A stretch of 64,000 nucleotides of DNA from Sphaerolaimus hirsutus (GCA_964036195.1 OZ038455.1:13223855-13287854), one strand, 5' to 3'. Shown: positions 22,653 to 35,720, counted from the first letter of the stretch. Translations and numbers: made by a program. The notes: generated from the sequence alone by a model not told the origin.

Positions 22653-23920
22653 GTGTGTAAACTGCCGGCAGAAAATATTGGGACATTTTTGAAAAAAATT
22701 TCAATCGCAAATTATTGCGAAATGAAATAAATTTGGGGCGGGCCACCCCCACCAAAAGATAGCCCTAACATTTCTCTACAGGAACCCCCGGGGGGACCCC
22801 TGTAGCTGCTTTGATGTGGCCGCAGGGGCGCCTCCCATAATTTTTTTTTCATTTTTGAGATGGCCTAAAAAAACGGGACATCGTAGTCCATTTTTTTGCG
22901 CTCTTTACACGCGTTGTGTAAAGAGCGCAAGAGGATGTCGTTTGGATATTCCTGTAGAGAAATGTGTGCTCTTTCTTTCTAGCCGCTTAACGCGACCTGT
23001 ATCCTAAAATTTTTGTCAAAAATTTGTCTGCAAAAATCGACGTTTTTGGTCGGTTTTGGCAGCTTTGACGCAATTTTGTTTAGCGTCTGCCTGAATCTGT
23101 ACAGAGGGGAGCGAAAAGTGAATGAAAGATGCACAAAAACATGGCGCATCTTTCTAACCGCTCCAAATTCCCCAAAAGTCCCCTCAAAAAAAGTTGTTTT
23201 AGAACATCGACAAACTTTTTCGCGTCCAAAAAGACGTTCAGGTTCAGGCCGCCTTGATGGTGCTCCTGCAGCAGGAGACAGGCCCACACCGCGCGGTCGC
23301 GGTGGTGGCGAGCCTGATTAATGACTTTGGGCAGACCACGGGGGATGGGAAGCCCTTTGTGGCCGTGTAGCGGCACACGGTCCTCGGAAAGACGCGGCGC
23401 CAAAAAGTTAGTTTGAGTGCTTTTATAGAACTTTTTTTGAGGGGGATTTTGGGAAATTTGGAGCGGTTAGAAAGATGCGCCATGTTTTTGTGCATCTTCC
23501 ATTCACTTTTCGCTCCCCTCCATGCAGATTCAGGCAGACGCTAAACAAAAACAAACAAAAATTTTAGGATACAGGTCGCGTTATGCGGCTAGAAAGAAAG
23601 AGCACACATTTCTCTACAGGAATATGCTGATCGCAACCTCTTGCGCTCTTTACACAACTCGTGTAAAGAGCGCAAAAAAATGGACTACGATGTCCCGTTT
23701 TTTTAGGCCATCTCAAAAATGAAATTTTTTTACGGGAGGTGCCCCTGCGGCCGCATCAAAGCAGCTACAGGGGTCCCCCCGGGGGTTCCTGTAGAGAATT
23801 GTTAGGGCTATCTTTTGATGTGGGTGGCCCGCCCCAAATTTATTTCGTTCCGCAATAAATTGCGATTTTTTATTTTTTTGATCGATGTCCCAATATTTTC
23901 TGCCGGCAGTTTATACACTG
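22653..23920. repeat. Large foldback element with a GC-rich core
   Basis: Arms of roughly 500-550 bp are inverted copies of each other (22653-23200 and 23410-23920). The outer ends contain AACTGCCGGCAGAAAATATT and its complement. The core at 23230-23400 is GC-rich, unlike the arms, and stays open in several frames on both strands. See the findings. Confidence 0.8.
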
Positions 23921-26900
23921 CGTAAAATACACACTACTGTGCATCTGCTTTCGCTGCCATATGCAAGCATAAAATAGGTAATTACCCAGACTGAAATAGG
24001 TAATTACCAGCATCTCTTTGGAGATCAGGAATCAGATAAAGTGTTTTTGATAAAGTGTTTTGATAAAGTGTTGTCATTAACAGTCCCTTTCGTGCATTTA
24101 TGCGGGAGGGGGCTGATTAACAAACGCATTGGAAGGTGAGCTGAAAATCAAAAAACTCTTCTTGAGATTTTGGTTTGAACATTTTTTATGAAGGCAATTA
24201 GGGTTGGCCAACCTTGGAATAGTGACGTAATGGCGCCATTTGAAGGCGCCAAAGGGCGCAACGCCATGGCGCCATTGGCAATTGGCGCCCTTTTTCTGTG
24301 GAGCCATTGGCGTGGCGCCTGGCGCCCCGTTTCCAAAAAGCGAAATGACACTATTGCGGTGGTTGGCGTCCTTTTTCACTGGCAAATTTGAAATTTGAAT
24401 GTGAAAGCTCATAAATCAAATTCAGAATTTTAAAGTAAATTTTTCTTGTCAGAATGAAGAAGATTCAAACTCTATTTGAAGAAACACTTTCAAATTGTGG
24501 TTTTAACAATCTTACCGTGGTATTTTGCATCATACAAGCAGTGTTACATATTAAGAAGTCAACTCACTGCAATAAATCATAAATTCATATCATCATGCAA
24601 TGAATGAGCAGGAATAAATTGAAATTTTCCACATGATTGCAAAAATGATTTTATGCATGGGTTGTCTAATTTAAGACAGGGTTCAGCAAAGTACACCGAT
24701 ATTTTCACTAGGTATGTACCGTATTTCCTCGAAATACCCCCCCCCCTTGAATTAACCCCCCACGAAATACCCCCCTCAAAATTTCCACTCTGAAAAAATA
24801 AACCCCCTGGGGGTATTTCGAGGAAATACGGTAAATATATTTGTAAGAAATAGGAGATTCAATTGATTACATTTACAAGATCTTCAATTTGGCTGATGTT
24901 TGCGCTTGCTTGCCTCCAACATAAATACCGTATTTCCTCGAAACATTCCACCCCTTGAATTACACCCCCTCGAAATAGAGTACCCCCAGGCCTTAGCGAA
25001 CTCGCTAATGGTAGTTCGACGAAATACGGTATGAATATTTAGTATCAAAGGAAATTGGCAGACAAGTGATTTCGCGGTAGTGGGGACAACATGTGGTATT
25101 AGGTAGTGTTACATAAAAAAGGTATTATGTATTAGGTAGTGTTCGGTTACAAAAAGGTGAACATTGCCCAGTGATGTGAGTTTGTAAATCTATCGTAATG
25201 GTGGTGTAAAAGCGCCGCCAAGCGCCAAGCTCTAACTCTCGCCGCTTTTGTACAAATAGTGACTTTTGGACAAAAAATAGCTAGGTAGCAAACGCGCCAG
25301 TGAAAAATACACCAAAGACTCTATCACTGGTTAATACCCAGCGGTAACCTCACCTGTGTGTGAATGTAAAGCTATCAGTCGTAGTATAAACTTATAAAGG
25401 TCAATGTACATATGTAAATCAATGATGGGTAACTTTTTGTTTGAAAACATTGCCTTTATGGAGTTCCTATGAAAACCAATGCACTGTATACTTGGTGGAC
25501 ATTACACTTAGTATGGAAACCTACCACAAGACATCCGAATAATGAACCAAAAATGATACTGTTTTTTCATCATAATATTAGTTTTTACTATGGAAAAATT
25601 GATTACCAAATTTATCAAAATATTTTATTCCTCAAATTATGGTAGTATTCTGCGCATACTGTGCGGTCCACCGAGTATATCCATTTGAATGTAGAAAACG
25701 TGCATGAGAGTCAACGGCAATGTAAAACAAAAACACAGAAACTCGATGATTGTCTGTGTTTAAAATCTATGTTTTTGCCATCATTGATGTCAATTCTATC
25801 AACAACCATAGGCATCTGCTCGAATCAGCTAGAGTGCCATTATAAAGATGAGCACAATTTGAAGTGTTCTAGTTAACAAGCTGAATAAGTAGGAGCAGCT
25901 CGCGCAGCTAATTGTTGCATTCATTAAGGCCAGGCAATGAACACGCATGTTGCATACATACCTCTACTCTACCTATGTAGGTATGTACGTAAATGCAGAA
26001 CACTGCATAGTACACTGCAATGTATATTGTCTACTATCAAATGCAGTGGCGAAACACTTGAATGGAGGTACTATACAACGATTCGCAGAGTCAGTAGCGC
26101 ACTGACACAGTCTTAATATTTACTCAGATTTGACTGTCTGGGGGATCCAGATTTCAGTGCACCCACACGGCTGTGATTTTTGTTCACTGGGAAATAAAAC
26201 GCTTACACTATATTAACATTTTATACGCAAGAAAAAAAAATGTGCAATGTGCATAGGTGGTAGGAACTAGACTCGCATATCGCATTTCTTCTAATAGAAG
26301 AGCGCCAGTCTATTTTTGCCTTAACTTTTTTTACCAGCCATTCTATTGGATGCTGCCATTGTATTTTCTTCACCAATTTTTCACACATTTTTCATTTGAA
26401 AATAGTGCCTTTAATGAAACATGAACAACATCTTTTATATCACAGCATCAATTTAAACATGACCAAATGTGAAAACTATGCTGAATCATAGTTCTGAACA
26501 CCTTGGATGTTCTTTTTACCCATTTTTGTAATATTTTTTGGCACTCTGCTATACTCATTTCTGCCTGTCGTTCTATTGGAGGTGCCATTGACTTGGAGGC
26601 TGCCATTCTATTGTTTTCATGAGTGCAAAAATGTGCCAACACAAGCAGTTCTATTGGAGGTGTCATATTGGAAGTATACCATTCTATTAGAAGAAATATG
26701 GTATGCGGATGTATATCTTCAGCGATTTGACTTCTGGGAAAAATGACAAAACAGTTCAAATCTTTCTACAAACGTGTGCAAAAAACCCGCCTGTGTAAAT
26801 CCCACACACACATCTGCATAGTAGCTGACTCTGACACAACGCGACATCTACCATATAAGACGGTTAGGCTCATATATAGGTGTAGTACAAAGGTAATACA

Positions 26901-28400
26901 TATCTAAACTCGACAGACAAGAGGAAGTGAAGAAACAGGAAACAGACCTAGCAAGCGTGATGTGTAGATTCATTTGGGCATGTGCACTGAGCTATACTAT
27001 TTAAATGCGATGCTATGCATGTCATTTAAATACCTATGTATGTGGTGGTAGTCATAAGCTAATCTGGAAAGTAAGATTAGGTAAATATGTATCGTTTTGT
27101 AAATATGTACCTAGTGTATTTCCGCAAATCGTTCTAAAATATATTTGTGTGGTGAAAAGCTTTTTCTTAGTTTGGGATCCTCTTGGGAGCGACAAATTCT
27201 CTTTACCCATGAGTTTTCAAATTCGGGGCATAACGACACAATTATGTAATCATGTAGTAGGTCATCACGAACAAATTAAACTTTACAATGAAATTAAATC
27301 GGCAATAAAGAAGATTTATTATCAAATTAGGTAATTCACCCACATCATCGATGACTACACGAAAGGAAATAGACATGTAAATAGGTAGGTATGTAACACT
27401 GTTAATGCATTTCCCTGTGCAAAGTTCAGGCATTCCATCAAGCAACATGCAAATTGCAAGCCAATTGAACTTCAGCTCAATTGCAATTTCATTTAATTGA
27501 ACAATACAAGTTGAATGCAACGCAACAGAAATTTTATAACACAGATACAGATGACATGCTTAATTAGTGTTGGATGGAACAACGGAAAGCACTCGGTGAC
27601 TGTGCCATTGCGCCTTTGGTGCTAGTATAGGTAGACTTACGATGGCAAACAAACATTGAAACTTCGATAACATTTTTTAAGTTTTCAAATTTTCATTTCG
27701 CCACGAGAAAACATACTTAAAAATTGATTTTCTGCCATGTTTTACAAAAATACGTTAAAAATGCAGAAACACAGTTCAAAACAACAAGCTCACAAAGATC
27801 TATTCATAGCGGGAGAACATAAATGTGCAAAAGTGTCTGCGGTAAAATAACAACTTGGAAGGCTTCAAAACGTATAGAGGCGTATTCAAAATTCAGCAGA
27901 AAAATATCGAAAATGCAATAATTTAAAGCAAAAATTCGAAAATTATAAACGTATTCCAAACATTTGAAAATTCAAAAAGTGTATTTGGAAAATATTTAAA
28001 TTCAAAAATCAATTTAAAGGCATTTAAAAATTCAAATACTATTCCATAGGGCTTGCCATAGTTATGTACCATTATTTAATAGAAAGTCATGCCTACAACA
28101 GACGGGCACCGGCGTCCGGCATAAATACCTACCTACAAAATAAAAAAAACGTGGTAAATCGTTGACATAAATACGTTTGATTAAATTCATTTTTGTGAAA
28201 ACATTCATTACATTCAGTAAAATGCAGGCGAAATAATAACTCCCCTCGAAATACCCCCATGTTTGCTTAAGCTAGCAAAGAAGCAACCCCCTGGGGCCTG
28301 GGGGTATTTCGAGGAAATACGATAGGTAGGTACACATTGCAGTGTAGGACAAAATCCTGGCAGATTGTTAGGTTGGACAATAAGCCTACTAGATAAATAC
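23921..28400. other. Intergenic: repeats and unassigned sequence
   Basis: It contains a GGCGCC fragment (24225-24385), two short MITEs (24717-24833, 24926-25033), a TIR element (26283-26701), a fragment of the TATACTCGGCGGACCGCA family near 25640-25680 and a MITE (28227-28325). An A-rich stretch at 27850-28040 has repeated 'attcaaa' words. No exon with both splice sites and an open frame was recognised. Confidence 0.5.
26283..26701. repeat. TIR element, ATTTCTTCTAATAGAAG ends
   Basis: TTCTTCTAATAGAAG at the left is mirrored by TTCTATTAGAAGAA at the right. Internal 'ttctattggaggtgcca' words repeat about four times. Related ends occur near 645 and 1712. Confidence 0.65.
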
Positions 28401-28841
28401 TACCTAGGTAACCTATGCGGTTACATAAACGACGTAAAAGCGACTCAGTAGCAGAACCAATTGCTAGTGCACCTATACATGGTCAAGTACATAACTCATC
28501 TGCATTTAATACATGCGTCTGTATCTGTATCACTACGCTATCAGTGCGCTGGCGCCAGTCTGGCGGCCACGTGTCGCCACACTCAAACGCTTCCATGCGA
28601 ATTACTCGTTTTTCTGTTACTACTGCTGGTGCGCGCGCGCCCGCCAACCAAACGGCGAAGCGATCGCGGTAGTGTTGGCGCTGGCGCCATGGGAATGGGC
28701 GCCACCGCGCCAGTTGAGCGGAGTGAACCACGTGCGTTGTACGCATTCGACCTCGACAGTTACCATATTTTTCCATGTAAACCGCCCGAGTTTTCTACAA
28801 AATCAAGGTACTTTTTGGCAACCTTTTATGAGACTTGGGAC

Positions 28842-29665
28842 TAGGGCTCGAAACTCGATTTTTTTCAAACACGAGTTCGAGTCGCAACCCCAAATTTTTT
28901 CCGGTCGAGTCGGCGAGTCGAGTCAGGCAAGACACTGAAAAGTCGAGTCGAGTCTGGCAAAAATCTCGAGTCTCGAGTCAAGTCGGATGCATTACTTTTT
29001 GGTACGACCCTTGCAGAAATGTTTGATACTGATTTCTCTTCCAATGTTTTCACACACACTTAATGAAGTCTAAATGCCAACAGTTCATTTAAATATCAAG
29101 ATAAAGCAAAAATAGAACTTTTTATCACTCATGTTGCTACAAAAAAAGTTGCAAAAATAAAATCAGCCTACGGATGGATAATTAACATCTTTTACAGCAT
29201 TTTTTGGATCAGTGCCAACATTGTGCAATGCATTTGAGGGGGGGTGTATATCATGGATATGGATGGTGTGTGTATTTCATTATGTAGAATTGTATGGTAA
29301 GAAGAAATTTGAGTTTTAACACCATTCAATACATACGTCAAGCCAATCGACAATATATCACACATGTGGTATGGAAATGCGCGCTCGCGCGCAAATTTTT
29401 TGAAAAATATGTTAAAAAGTTCATATCAAAATTGATTTTTTAGGACAGTATTCAATGGAAACCCCGACTCGAAATTTAACCCCGACTCGAAATTTGCCAA
29501 AATTTCGAGTCGAATCAGGCAAAAACCTCGAGTCTCGAGTTTGGGCCAAATTTTTCCGGTCGAGTCAGACGAGTCGAGTCGGTACCCTGTTTTACCCTCG
29601 AGTCACGAGTCGAGTCGAGTTGAGTCGAGTCGAGTCGAGTCGAGTCGAGTCGAGTTCGAGCCCTA
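28842..29665. mobile_element. hAT-like element with CGAGT repeats
   Basis: Ends TAGGGCTCGAAACTCG and CGAGTTCGAGCCCTA are inverted, flanked by exact 8-bp duplications CTTGGGAC (28834-28841, 29666-29673). Near both ends are long runs of the pentamer GAGTC; 29591-29655 is an almost pure (CGAGT)n array. No transposase was seen. Confidence 0.87.
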
Positions 29666-29673
29666 CTTGGGAC

Positions 29674-31380
29674 AGATCTGTGGAAAGCTTATAGGCCGAT
29701 TTATTGTCTTAAGTAAGTTCCAAATCAATATGTTTACAAAACGATTACAAAAAATCAACCAAAATTTTCACCTCACCCATTAAATGTGTACTTTAAGTAT
29801 TTTGTCAAAATTTAAAAAATCGAAATTCAGTAAGGTTTGAAACCGCAAAAAATCTATGTTCTGTACATCTGTTTTATACTGCAAAACTACACCAAGCTGG
29901 AAACAGGAAAAATGACAAATGAAGCATAATATGGCCATATGGGTACCTTATATATAAAACACCAAAAAATGCGACACATTAGAAACGCTAGACAAGCATG
30001 AAACACGGCACCAATGAAATATTATGGTGATAAAATCCATTTGTTTTTGATCCGAGGAACATTCAACTTCTTTACGCTTGGCATGCTCGTGATAAATTTA
30101 GAGTATTTTCCGTTCTTATAGAGTAGAATAGATAGATGATAAATTTAATGAACTAGCTGATTTTACTCATTTGAGGCAATTATTTTGTTTTATGCGTTCT
30201 CACAAATTACAGCTAGGTATCTTTATTCTTTGTTTCCTTTGGCAGTAAGATATGATGAATATTGCAAAAGGTTTCGGAACAAAAGGATTTTTCTTGCATG
30301 AAGACATGAAGTGCTGGTCATGACGAACTTAAAAGGTACGGCTTAATGCAACATGCGTTTATAGCAAAATAAAAAGGGAGATAAAATGGATGGAAAATTC
30401 TATTACATAAAAATAAGATAAATTCATTTGTGTTTTTGTGCACCACCCTCTGGTCTGCTGCATTAAATACCTTAAGTTCTTAAAATATCTTGAAATACCT
30501 ATTTTGAATATCTTAGGTAAATTATAAATATCTTGCAGCTATTCATTAATAAATACCCATTCAAAACCGTTTCTAGCACTTCTATTTCTGATCATAAAAA
30601 CTCCAACTTAAACAAGATTCCAAAAAGCTGAAGATAAAAACTGAAAACAAGAACTCCAAAAACTCCAAAATGTAGAGTACCCTAAAGGCCTAAACATTCA
30701 TATTTCCATCAAAATTTCCCAACTTCAGTCGCAAATTGTGCTACCTATCAGTATCAATATCGCGCTGGGCGAATTCATTGTGCACCAGTGTTCTTTGTGC
30801 TCGAGAGCGCTCAAAAATGGCGCATTTCCGCATGCGGCCGCACTTCCGGCGCTGCGCAGCTCAGAACTGCAGCGTGCATGGATAAACGCATTTGATCAAG
30901 TATTTTTGCTATTTTAACTACCTATACATAACTTTGTGTGGAAAGATGGAATAAGTTGTTCCGATAAGAGAAACTGATTCGTAAGGTTCTACTTCTGGGT
31001 TCGATTGTGCGATGCTGCTAAATTGCTGTATTCAAAATAATATTGAAATAGGTAGCTAGCATTTTTGCTGAAAATACCACCCATGAATAAACCCCCTTTG
31101 GATTGGAATAGCCTCCTGGTATGAGCGAGTTGCGGACATATTGAACCCCCTAAACCAATGGAATGCAAGTGAAATAGTCTAAAAAATTATTCGTTAGATT
31201 ACAAATTCCATAACTGGAGCAATAAAATCAATACCATTGAGCACCAACTTGCTGGTGCTACGAAGTGCAGAATATTTGCCGTATTTAAATTTTATAGATT
31301 ACACACAACACATAACAACATATTTCATACATGTGACCTCTTTCCTACACATCAAAGTGGGGGGAGTTATTTGAGGGGGA
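29674..31380. other. Unassigned AT-rich sequence downstream of METTL9
   Basis: No element ends, exon pairs or RNA genes were recognised. A few TA-rich tracts and a decayed MITE-like end near 31340-31385 ('ggggggagttatttgagg') are present. It abuts the METTL9 stop codon. Confidence 0.4.
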
Positions 31381-31383
31381 GTT

Positions 31384-34300
31384 TCAATCCAATATCACCG
31401 GCTTCAACAGAAAAACGGCATCAAACAATGTATAGAAAGGGTCGCTTTGATTTCCCTCATAAAAGTACGGTAGCTTTGTCCATCGTATCGCTTCGAACCC
31501 AGCCGGTGCCAAAATATGATCATAGAATGCAGATACTTGTGTCTCGAAATTTCTTTCATCACCGGGTGCCAATTCAGAAACATATGAAGTGGCAAGAGAA
31601 AGTGTCAAAAATGTAAAAAGATAAAAAGAAGCATGACAAGTGAGCACAGCAGGCAGGCGCCACTTCAGTCGCAGTTTTTCAAAAATATGATGGACCTACA
31701 GAAAAAATTCAAGAAACAATAATAAGGATACTTTCTTTTATCGTAACGTTTAACACTTCCAAAAACTTTGTTGCCAGTCAACTAAAATAAAGTGAACACT
31801 TTCTTGTTTTCAATCCAGACACTTCTCTCGTCACTTGACATGGTATGAAATTGGCCCCTGTATGTATGTCGAGCTTTTCCCGAACTCCATTGGGGTCATA
31901 TTCGGTCAGTTGCACGTAGGGCAACACGATCGACACCAGCACCAGCGCCTGTGTTGCTATTTATTGGAAAAAAATTAATGAAATTTTCTGTTTTGAAATC
32001 CATTTAATTTTCATGGCACTGGGATTTGGCGCTATCGCCAAAGAGAAAAGTGTCATGGCGCATTGACTGCATTTTCTTGTGACCCCATTGGCGCCTGGCG
32101 CGGCGCTTGCCCTCAAAAACTCCACCGGCCCTTTTTACATCACTACCTAAACGTGACACACAAAAAGCAAGTTTGCTCACATTGTCCTTTTGTGCCTTTG
32201 TGTGAATTTGTTTCAGCAGAGTGACCGGTGTTGGATGTCTGTCCAGCAAATTCAGGCAGGTTATCAGGTCACTTTTCACTCCATCTGGCTCAGTACCATC
32301 TTTTTGCCAACTGATATCCAGATCACTGAAAACGGTGAACCCACGCGTGCGCAACTGCGCTCGGTGCACTGGCGCTATTTCAAATAGGTAGCTGAATTAT
32401 TTTTATTGGTCAAACTGTCATGTCATGAGTATAGTATAATGGAAGAAAACCGGGCAAGAAGGCAAGTTTGTCAGGTATTTAGTTAAGTCCCGATGTCCTT
32501 CACCCACAACATTTTTCGAATAAGTCGATAACTCCATCATATGTGAAGATTAAGATAACAAACACAAATGAGCCTTTTTGCCACAGTTAAAGCTATCTGA
32601 ATCATCAATAAAAATTGCTGTGGCGCCAAATGTGAACTCGATAAAAATTAGAAAAAACGACTTCACTTTAATAGCTCCCAGTCCACCAGAGGGGATTTAC
32701 GTTACGTTTGCAAAAGTGAAAAATTCTCAGCATATTTGAAATAGCTCCCAGGTGAAGCCTCAGTCGCATGGACATAGACTGAGCCGCTTTGATTTGACTG
32801 TTGTAAGAAGTCTACGATTTGTTGGCTCATCGTCCCGTCGCCAGCACCCAAGTCAATTATGTTCCACAGTTGTTATAATGTATTTCTACCGTATTTCCTC
32901 GAAATACCCCCCGGGGGGTGATTGTTTCATAGTGGTCCCGAGGGGGGGGGGGGGGTTAAACGAGGGGGGGGGGTTAAACGAGGGGGGGGGGGTTATTATT
33001 TCGCCAGAAAATTTTTCAAATCCTAGTACAAAATCGTCGTTTGTGATGTACACTGGGGTAGAAAAATTAATCAATAACTGACATGTATAGACTCCTGTAG
33101 ACTAATAGTAGTACGTAGATGGTATTAACACTGTTCTCACGTGATTACGACATTGTTTTAACGTGTGTTCTGCACTACGCAGAACACAAACTGCAGTATT
33201 TTTCATGTACGTTCTCTTTACACTCAATCTGGGGGGGTATTTCGAGGGGGGGGGGTGACTGTTTCATAGTGGTCTCGAGAGGGGGGGGGGGGGTCAAACG
33301 AGGGGGGTATTTCGAGGAAATACGGTATATGTTTATGTTTTCTCAAAACATATTGATTAAATAATTCACTTAAATTTATCCACCTACTTTTGCCGTCATT
33401 AAAAAAGGTACCACAAATATATCATCAAATTACCCCCGTCTGGGTGACCTGGGGCAAAATACACATGCTGAATTAAAATGTGGAACCGGCTGAATCAAAA
33501 TGTGGCAAAAAAAGTGTTGATTTTCTTTACATTTGAGTTGGTTAACACAATAAATTGCTGATGGACTTCCATAAAAACAATGACGAAAAAATAATCCCCC
33601 ATCATACAATCCCCCCTCGAAAACACGCTTAAATTTTGCTTGCGAAATAATAAACGCTCTGGGTGTATTTCGAGGAGTGAACGAAAATTTTGAAAACCTG
33701 ACATTTACCTAGGTATGTTCACGTCCACATTTTCCAAAAAATATGTATTTTAACAACTGTGTCAGATGTTCTTTGTATCCAGCTGGGTAGTTTTGTCGCA
33801 TCATTGCATAGTGTAAAAAACGGAAAACATATTAAAAACTTGCTTTCTGTGCACCAAAAATGGCCTCCAAGTTTCCACGTGTCAATAGAAACATTTTTCC
33901 ACGATTCAGAAGGGCGTTCGTTGTTGTGTCTGTCAGAAGCCATTTTAAAATTGATGCCGTCACCTTGGCAAAGAAATGTAATGTCAATTTTGAAAACATG
34001 CGCAGTGAGCTGTAAGGAACCATCACCTGATGATATCGTTGCAGCCAAATGGAATCCGATTTTTCTTCACATTGTTTCAAAAAATCCAGTGTGTCTGCGT
34101 CTACATCGCATTGGACGAAGGCGTTTCTCAGTTCGTCATTTCGGACATTGGGCAAATCTATTTCGTACCAGTGTTGCCCATCTGGGGGCAGCCCAGACCC
34201 TGTAAAATGCCCTGTAAAATGTTAAATGCCATGCAAAGTGTCAAAAGTCATGTAAAATGCCCTGTAAAATGGCAAACGTGTTTGTCATTTTGCAGGGCAT

Positions 34301-34713
34301 TTTACATGACTTTTTACACATTGCATGACATTTGACATTTTACAGGGAATTTTACAGGGTCTGGGACTGGCACCTGAGATGCAGCTTGGAATGTTGTGGT
34401 TTTTAGCACGCAGCCAAGTGTGAGTTTGGTAAATTTCGTCGCGTCGGTTCATTCTGAGTGTGTGATTTTTGCAGTTATTCAAAAAATATTTGTTCCTTTC
34501 ACTGCATAAAATGTTACCTAGACGTGAGAGCGCCTTATCAACAAGTTCAATCAATTTTGTTTGCTCTGGAACAATTTGTTTATAGAGACAGCTGGTTTTG
34601 AAAGAATAACGCTACGTTCAAAAGGAAATAAAAATTATAGTTTGCTTAATAGTAAATAATTGCAGCAATAACTTGCTTGCATTACCATCTGGCAAGAATT
34701 GGTTGTGTCTTTC
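31384..34713 (-). CDS. METTL9: METTL9 protein-histidine N-methyltransferase
   Basis: METTL9 is an S-adenosylmethionine-dependent enzyme that methylates histidine in alternating His-x-His motifs. Minus-strand exons: 34686-34713 (possible ATG at its end), 34374-34611, 34027-34181, 33855-33963, a motif-I exon starting near 32863, 32181-32391, 31835-31948, 31732-31781 and 31384-31588. Landmarks: GQHWYEIDLPN, NALLNRGKMFLLTRG, IIDLGAGDG (SAM motif I), SDLITCLNLLDR, ALVLVSIVLPYVQL and KLPYFYEG...DAVFLLKPV at the C-terminus. Phases agree at all junctions except the entry to the motif-I exon, where no AG acceptor is visible. The N-terminal 80 residues (from MRYSFKTSC) do not resemble the vertebrate N-terminus, so the start is tentative. 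One intron is a transposon (see 34182-34373). Confidence 0.88.
31589..31731 (-). other. METTL9: Candidate U12-type (minor spliceosome) intron in METTL9
   Basis: The donor reads GTATCCTT, the U12 consensus. A U12-like branch site TTTTTGAC lies about 17 nt before TTGCCAC, after which the METTL9 frame resumes (SYVSELAPGDERNF). No AG occurs between branch and exon. Another phase-compatible but less homologous choice is the AG 33 nt further on (gatgaaag). The donor is clear; the 3' end is inference. Confidence 0.55.
32887..33329. mobile_element. MITE, ACCGTATT family, in METTL9 intron
   Basis: TACCGTATTTCCTCGAAATAC is mirrored by TATTTCGAGGAAATACGGTA. Internally it has the 'gtgttctgcactacgcag' block. 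Its left edge lies only about 24 nt from the METTL9 exon encoding the SAM-binding GAGDG motif. Confidence 0.87.
34182..34373 (-). mobile_element. Introner: foldback MITE that is an intron of METTL9
   Basis: The 192 bp run from GTGCCAGTCCCAGACCCTG to GGTCTGGGCTGCCCCCAG on the minus strand. That is exactly the intron between exon 34374-34611 and exon 34027-34181 (phase 1: G|AT). The interior is a near-perfect hairpin of CCCTGTAAAATG and CATTTTACAGGG units. The exon side reads CAG at both junctions, which could be a 3-bp target duplication. Related copies: 38765-38953, 43310-44699, 57926-58043 and a fragment near 62210-62300. Confidence 0.8.
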
Positions 34714-34735
34714 CTAAAAAACAGCTGTTTTTAAT

Positions 34736-35293
34736 CTACAGGGTGGCCCACGTCAGGCGCACGGTTTCAATTAGCTCCCAACACGTCAATATTGAATGAA
34801 AATTGCTCAAATTTGGTGTGGGGGTAGATAAATGTACCCCATTTGTTGTGTTAAGTGCACTATTTCATATCGCAGGATTTAGTGTCAGAGCGAGAAGCAC
34901 AGTTTCATATTTGCGTGTTTGAACGTGTACGTAGGTGGTCCTGTGAAGTGACGTTGTTTTTCACATGATGTGATAAATGTTAAAATTTTGTGATATGAAT
35001 GTGTGCACATAACATACTAAATAGGGTGCATTTATGTACTGCCATGCCAAATTTGAACTATTTTCATGAACAGTTGGTGCTTTGGTAGACAATTGAAACT
35101 GTGCGCCACGTTCAAACATTTATAAAACTGTGCTTCTCGCTCTGACACTAAATCTTGCGATATGAAATAGTGCACTTAACACAACAAATGGGGTACATTT
35201 ATCTACCCCCACACCAAATAAGAGCTGTTTTCATTCAAAATTGGCGTGTTGGGAGCAAATTAAAGCCGTGCGGCTTACGTGGGCCACCCTATA
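34736..35293. repeat. Foldback element, ACAGGGTGGCCCACGT ends
   Basis: The left arm starts acagggtggcccacgt and the right arm ends acgtgggccaccctat. The arms are long and imperfect, sharing blocks such as 'gggtacatttatctaccccc' and 'gcttctcgctctgacac'. It lies between the METTL9 5' end and the IQCE 3' end. Confidence 0.8.
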
Positions 35294-35714
35294 TGTCAAA
35301 TAACGAAAAATACATCTACGTTAAATGTTAAATGATAACATCTATGATTGACGGTTATTCCAATACAATAAAATAATATACCTATCCCAATAAAACGATA
35401 CCTCCTCACATAAATTCCATCATAATTTCTGTATCAAATTGATTAACTGAAATCAGCAAAAAATACCATTAAAAATTGGATTGTGGATGCTGATGTAAAA
35501 ATTCAGATGTCTTCCAATGTAAAGGGATATTCTTTTTATTGATTTATTGATTGATTTGCCTGCCGGGTAAGCAGTATAGCTCTTTACATTATTTACGTAG
35601 CACGGTAAAAACAGCAATTGATAATAAATGTTGAACTCTCAATTTTTCCTCACATTGTATTCATTTTTCTTTACTCTACAAAAGCTTAACAAACTTGTGA
35701 CACCTGTGCAAATT

Positions 35715-35720
35715 TTTATT
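35715..35720 (-). terminator. Polyadenylation signal AATAAA for IQCE
   Basis: AATAAA on the minus strand lies 85 nt downstream of the IQCE stop codon. It is the first canonical signal after the stop. Confidence 0.5.

Noticed and set aside
29591-29655. (CGAGT)n array as possible telomere or CRISPR-like repeat
   Set aside because: It lies inside a hAT-like element with its own ends and duplications, and there are no spacers.
33964-34026. Continuous METTL9 frame (VMVPYSSLRMFS...) between exons
   Set aside because: It is flanked by a GT donor and an AG acceptor, is 63 nt long, and removing it restores alignment with METTL9. It is called as a phase-0 intron.
33759-34205. Plus-strand ORF of 148 codons over METTL9
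   Set aside because: The minus strand carries clear METTL9 exons with correct splice sites; this frame is a shadow.
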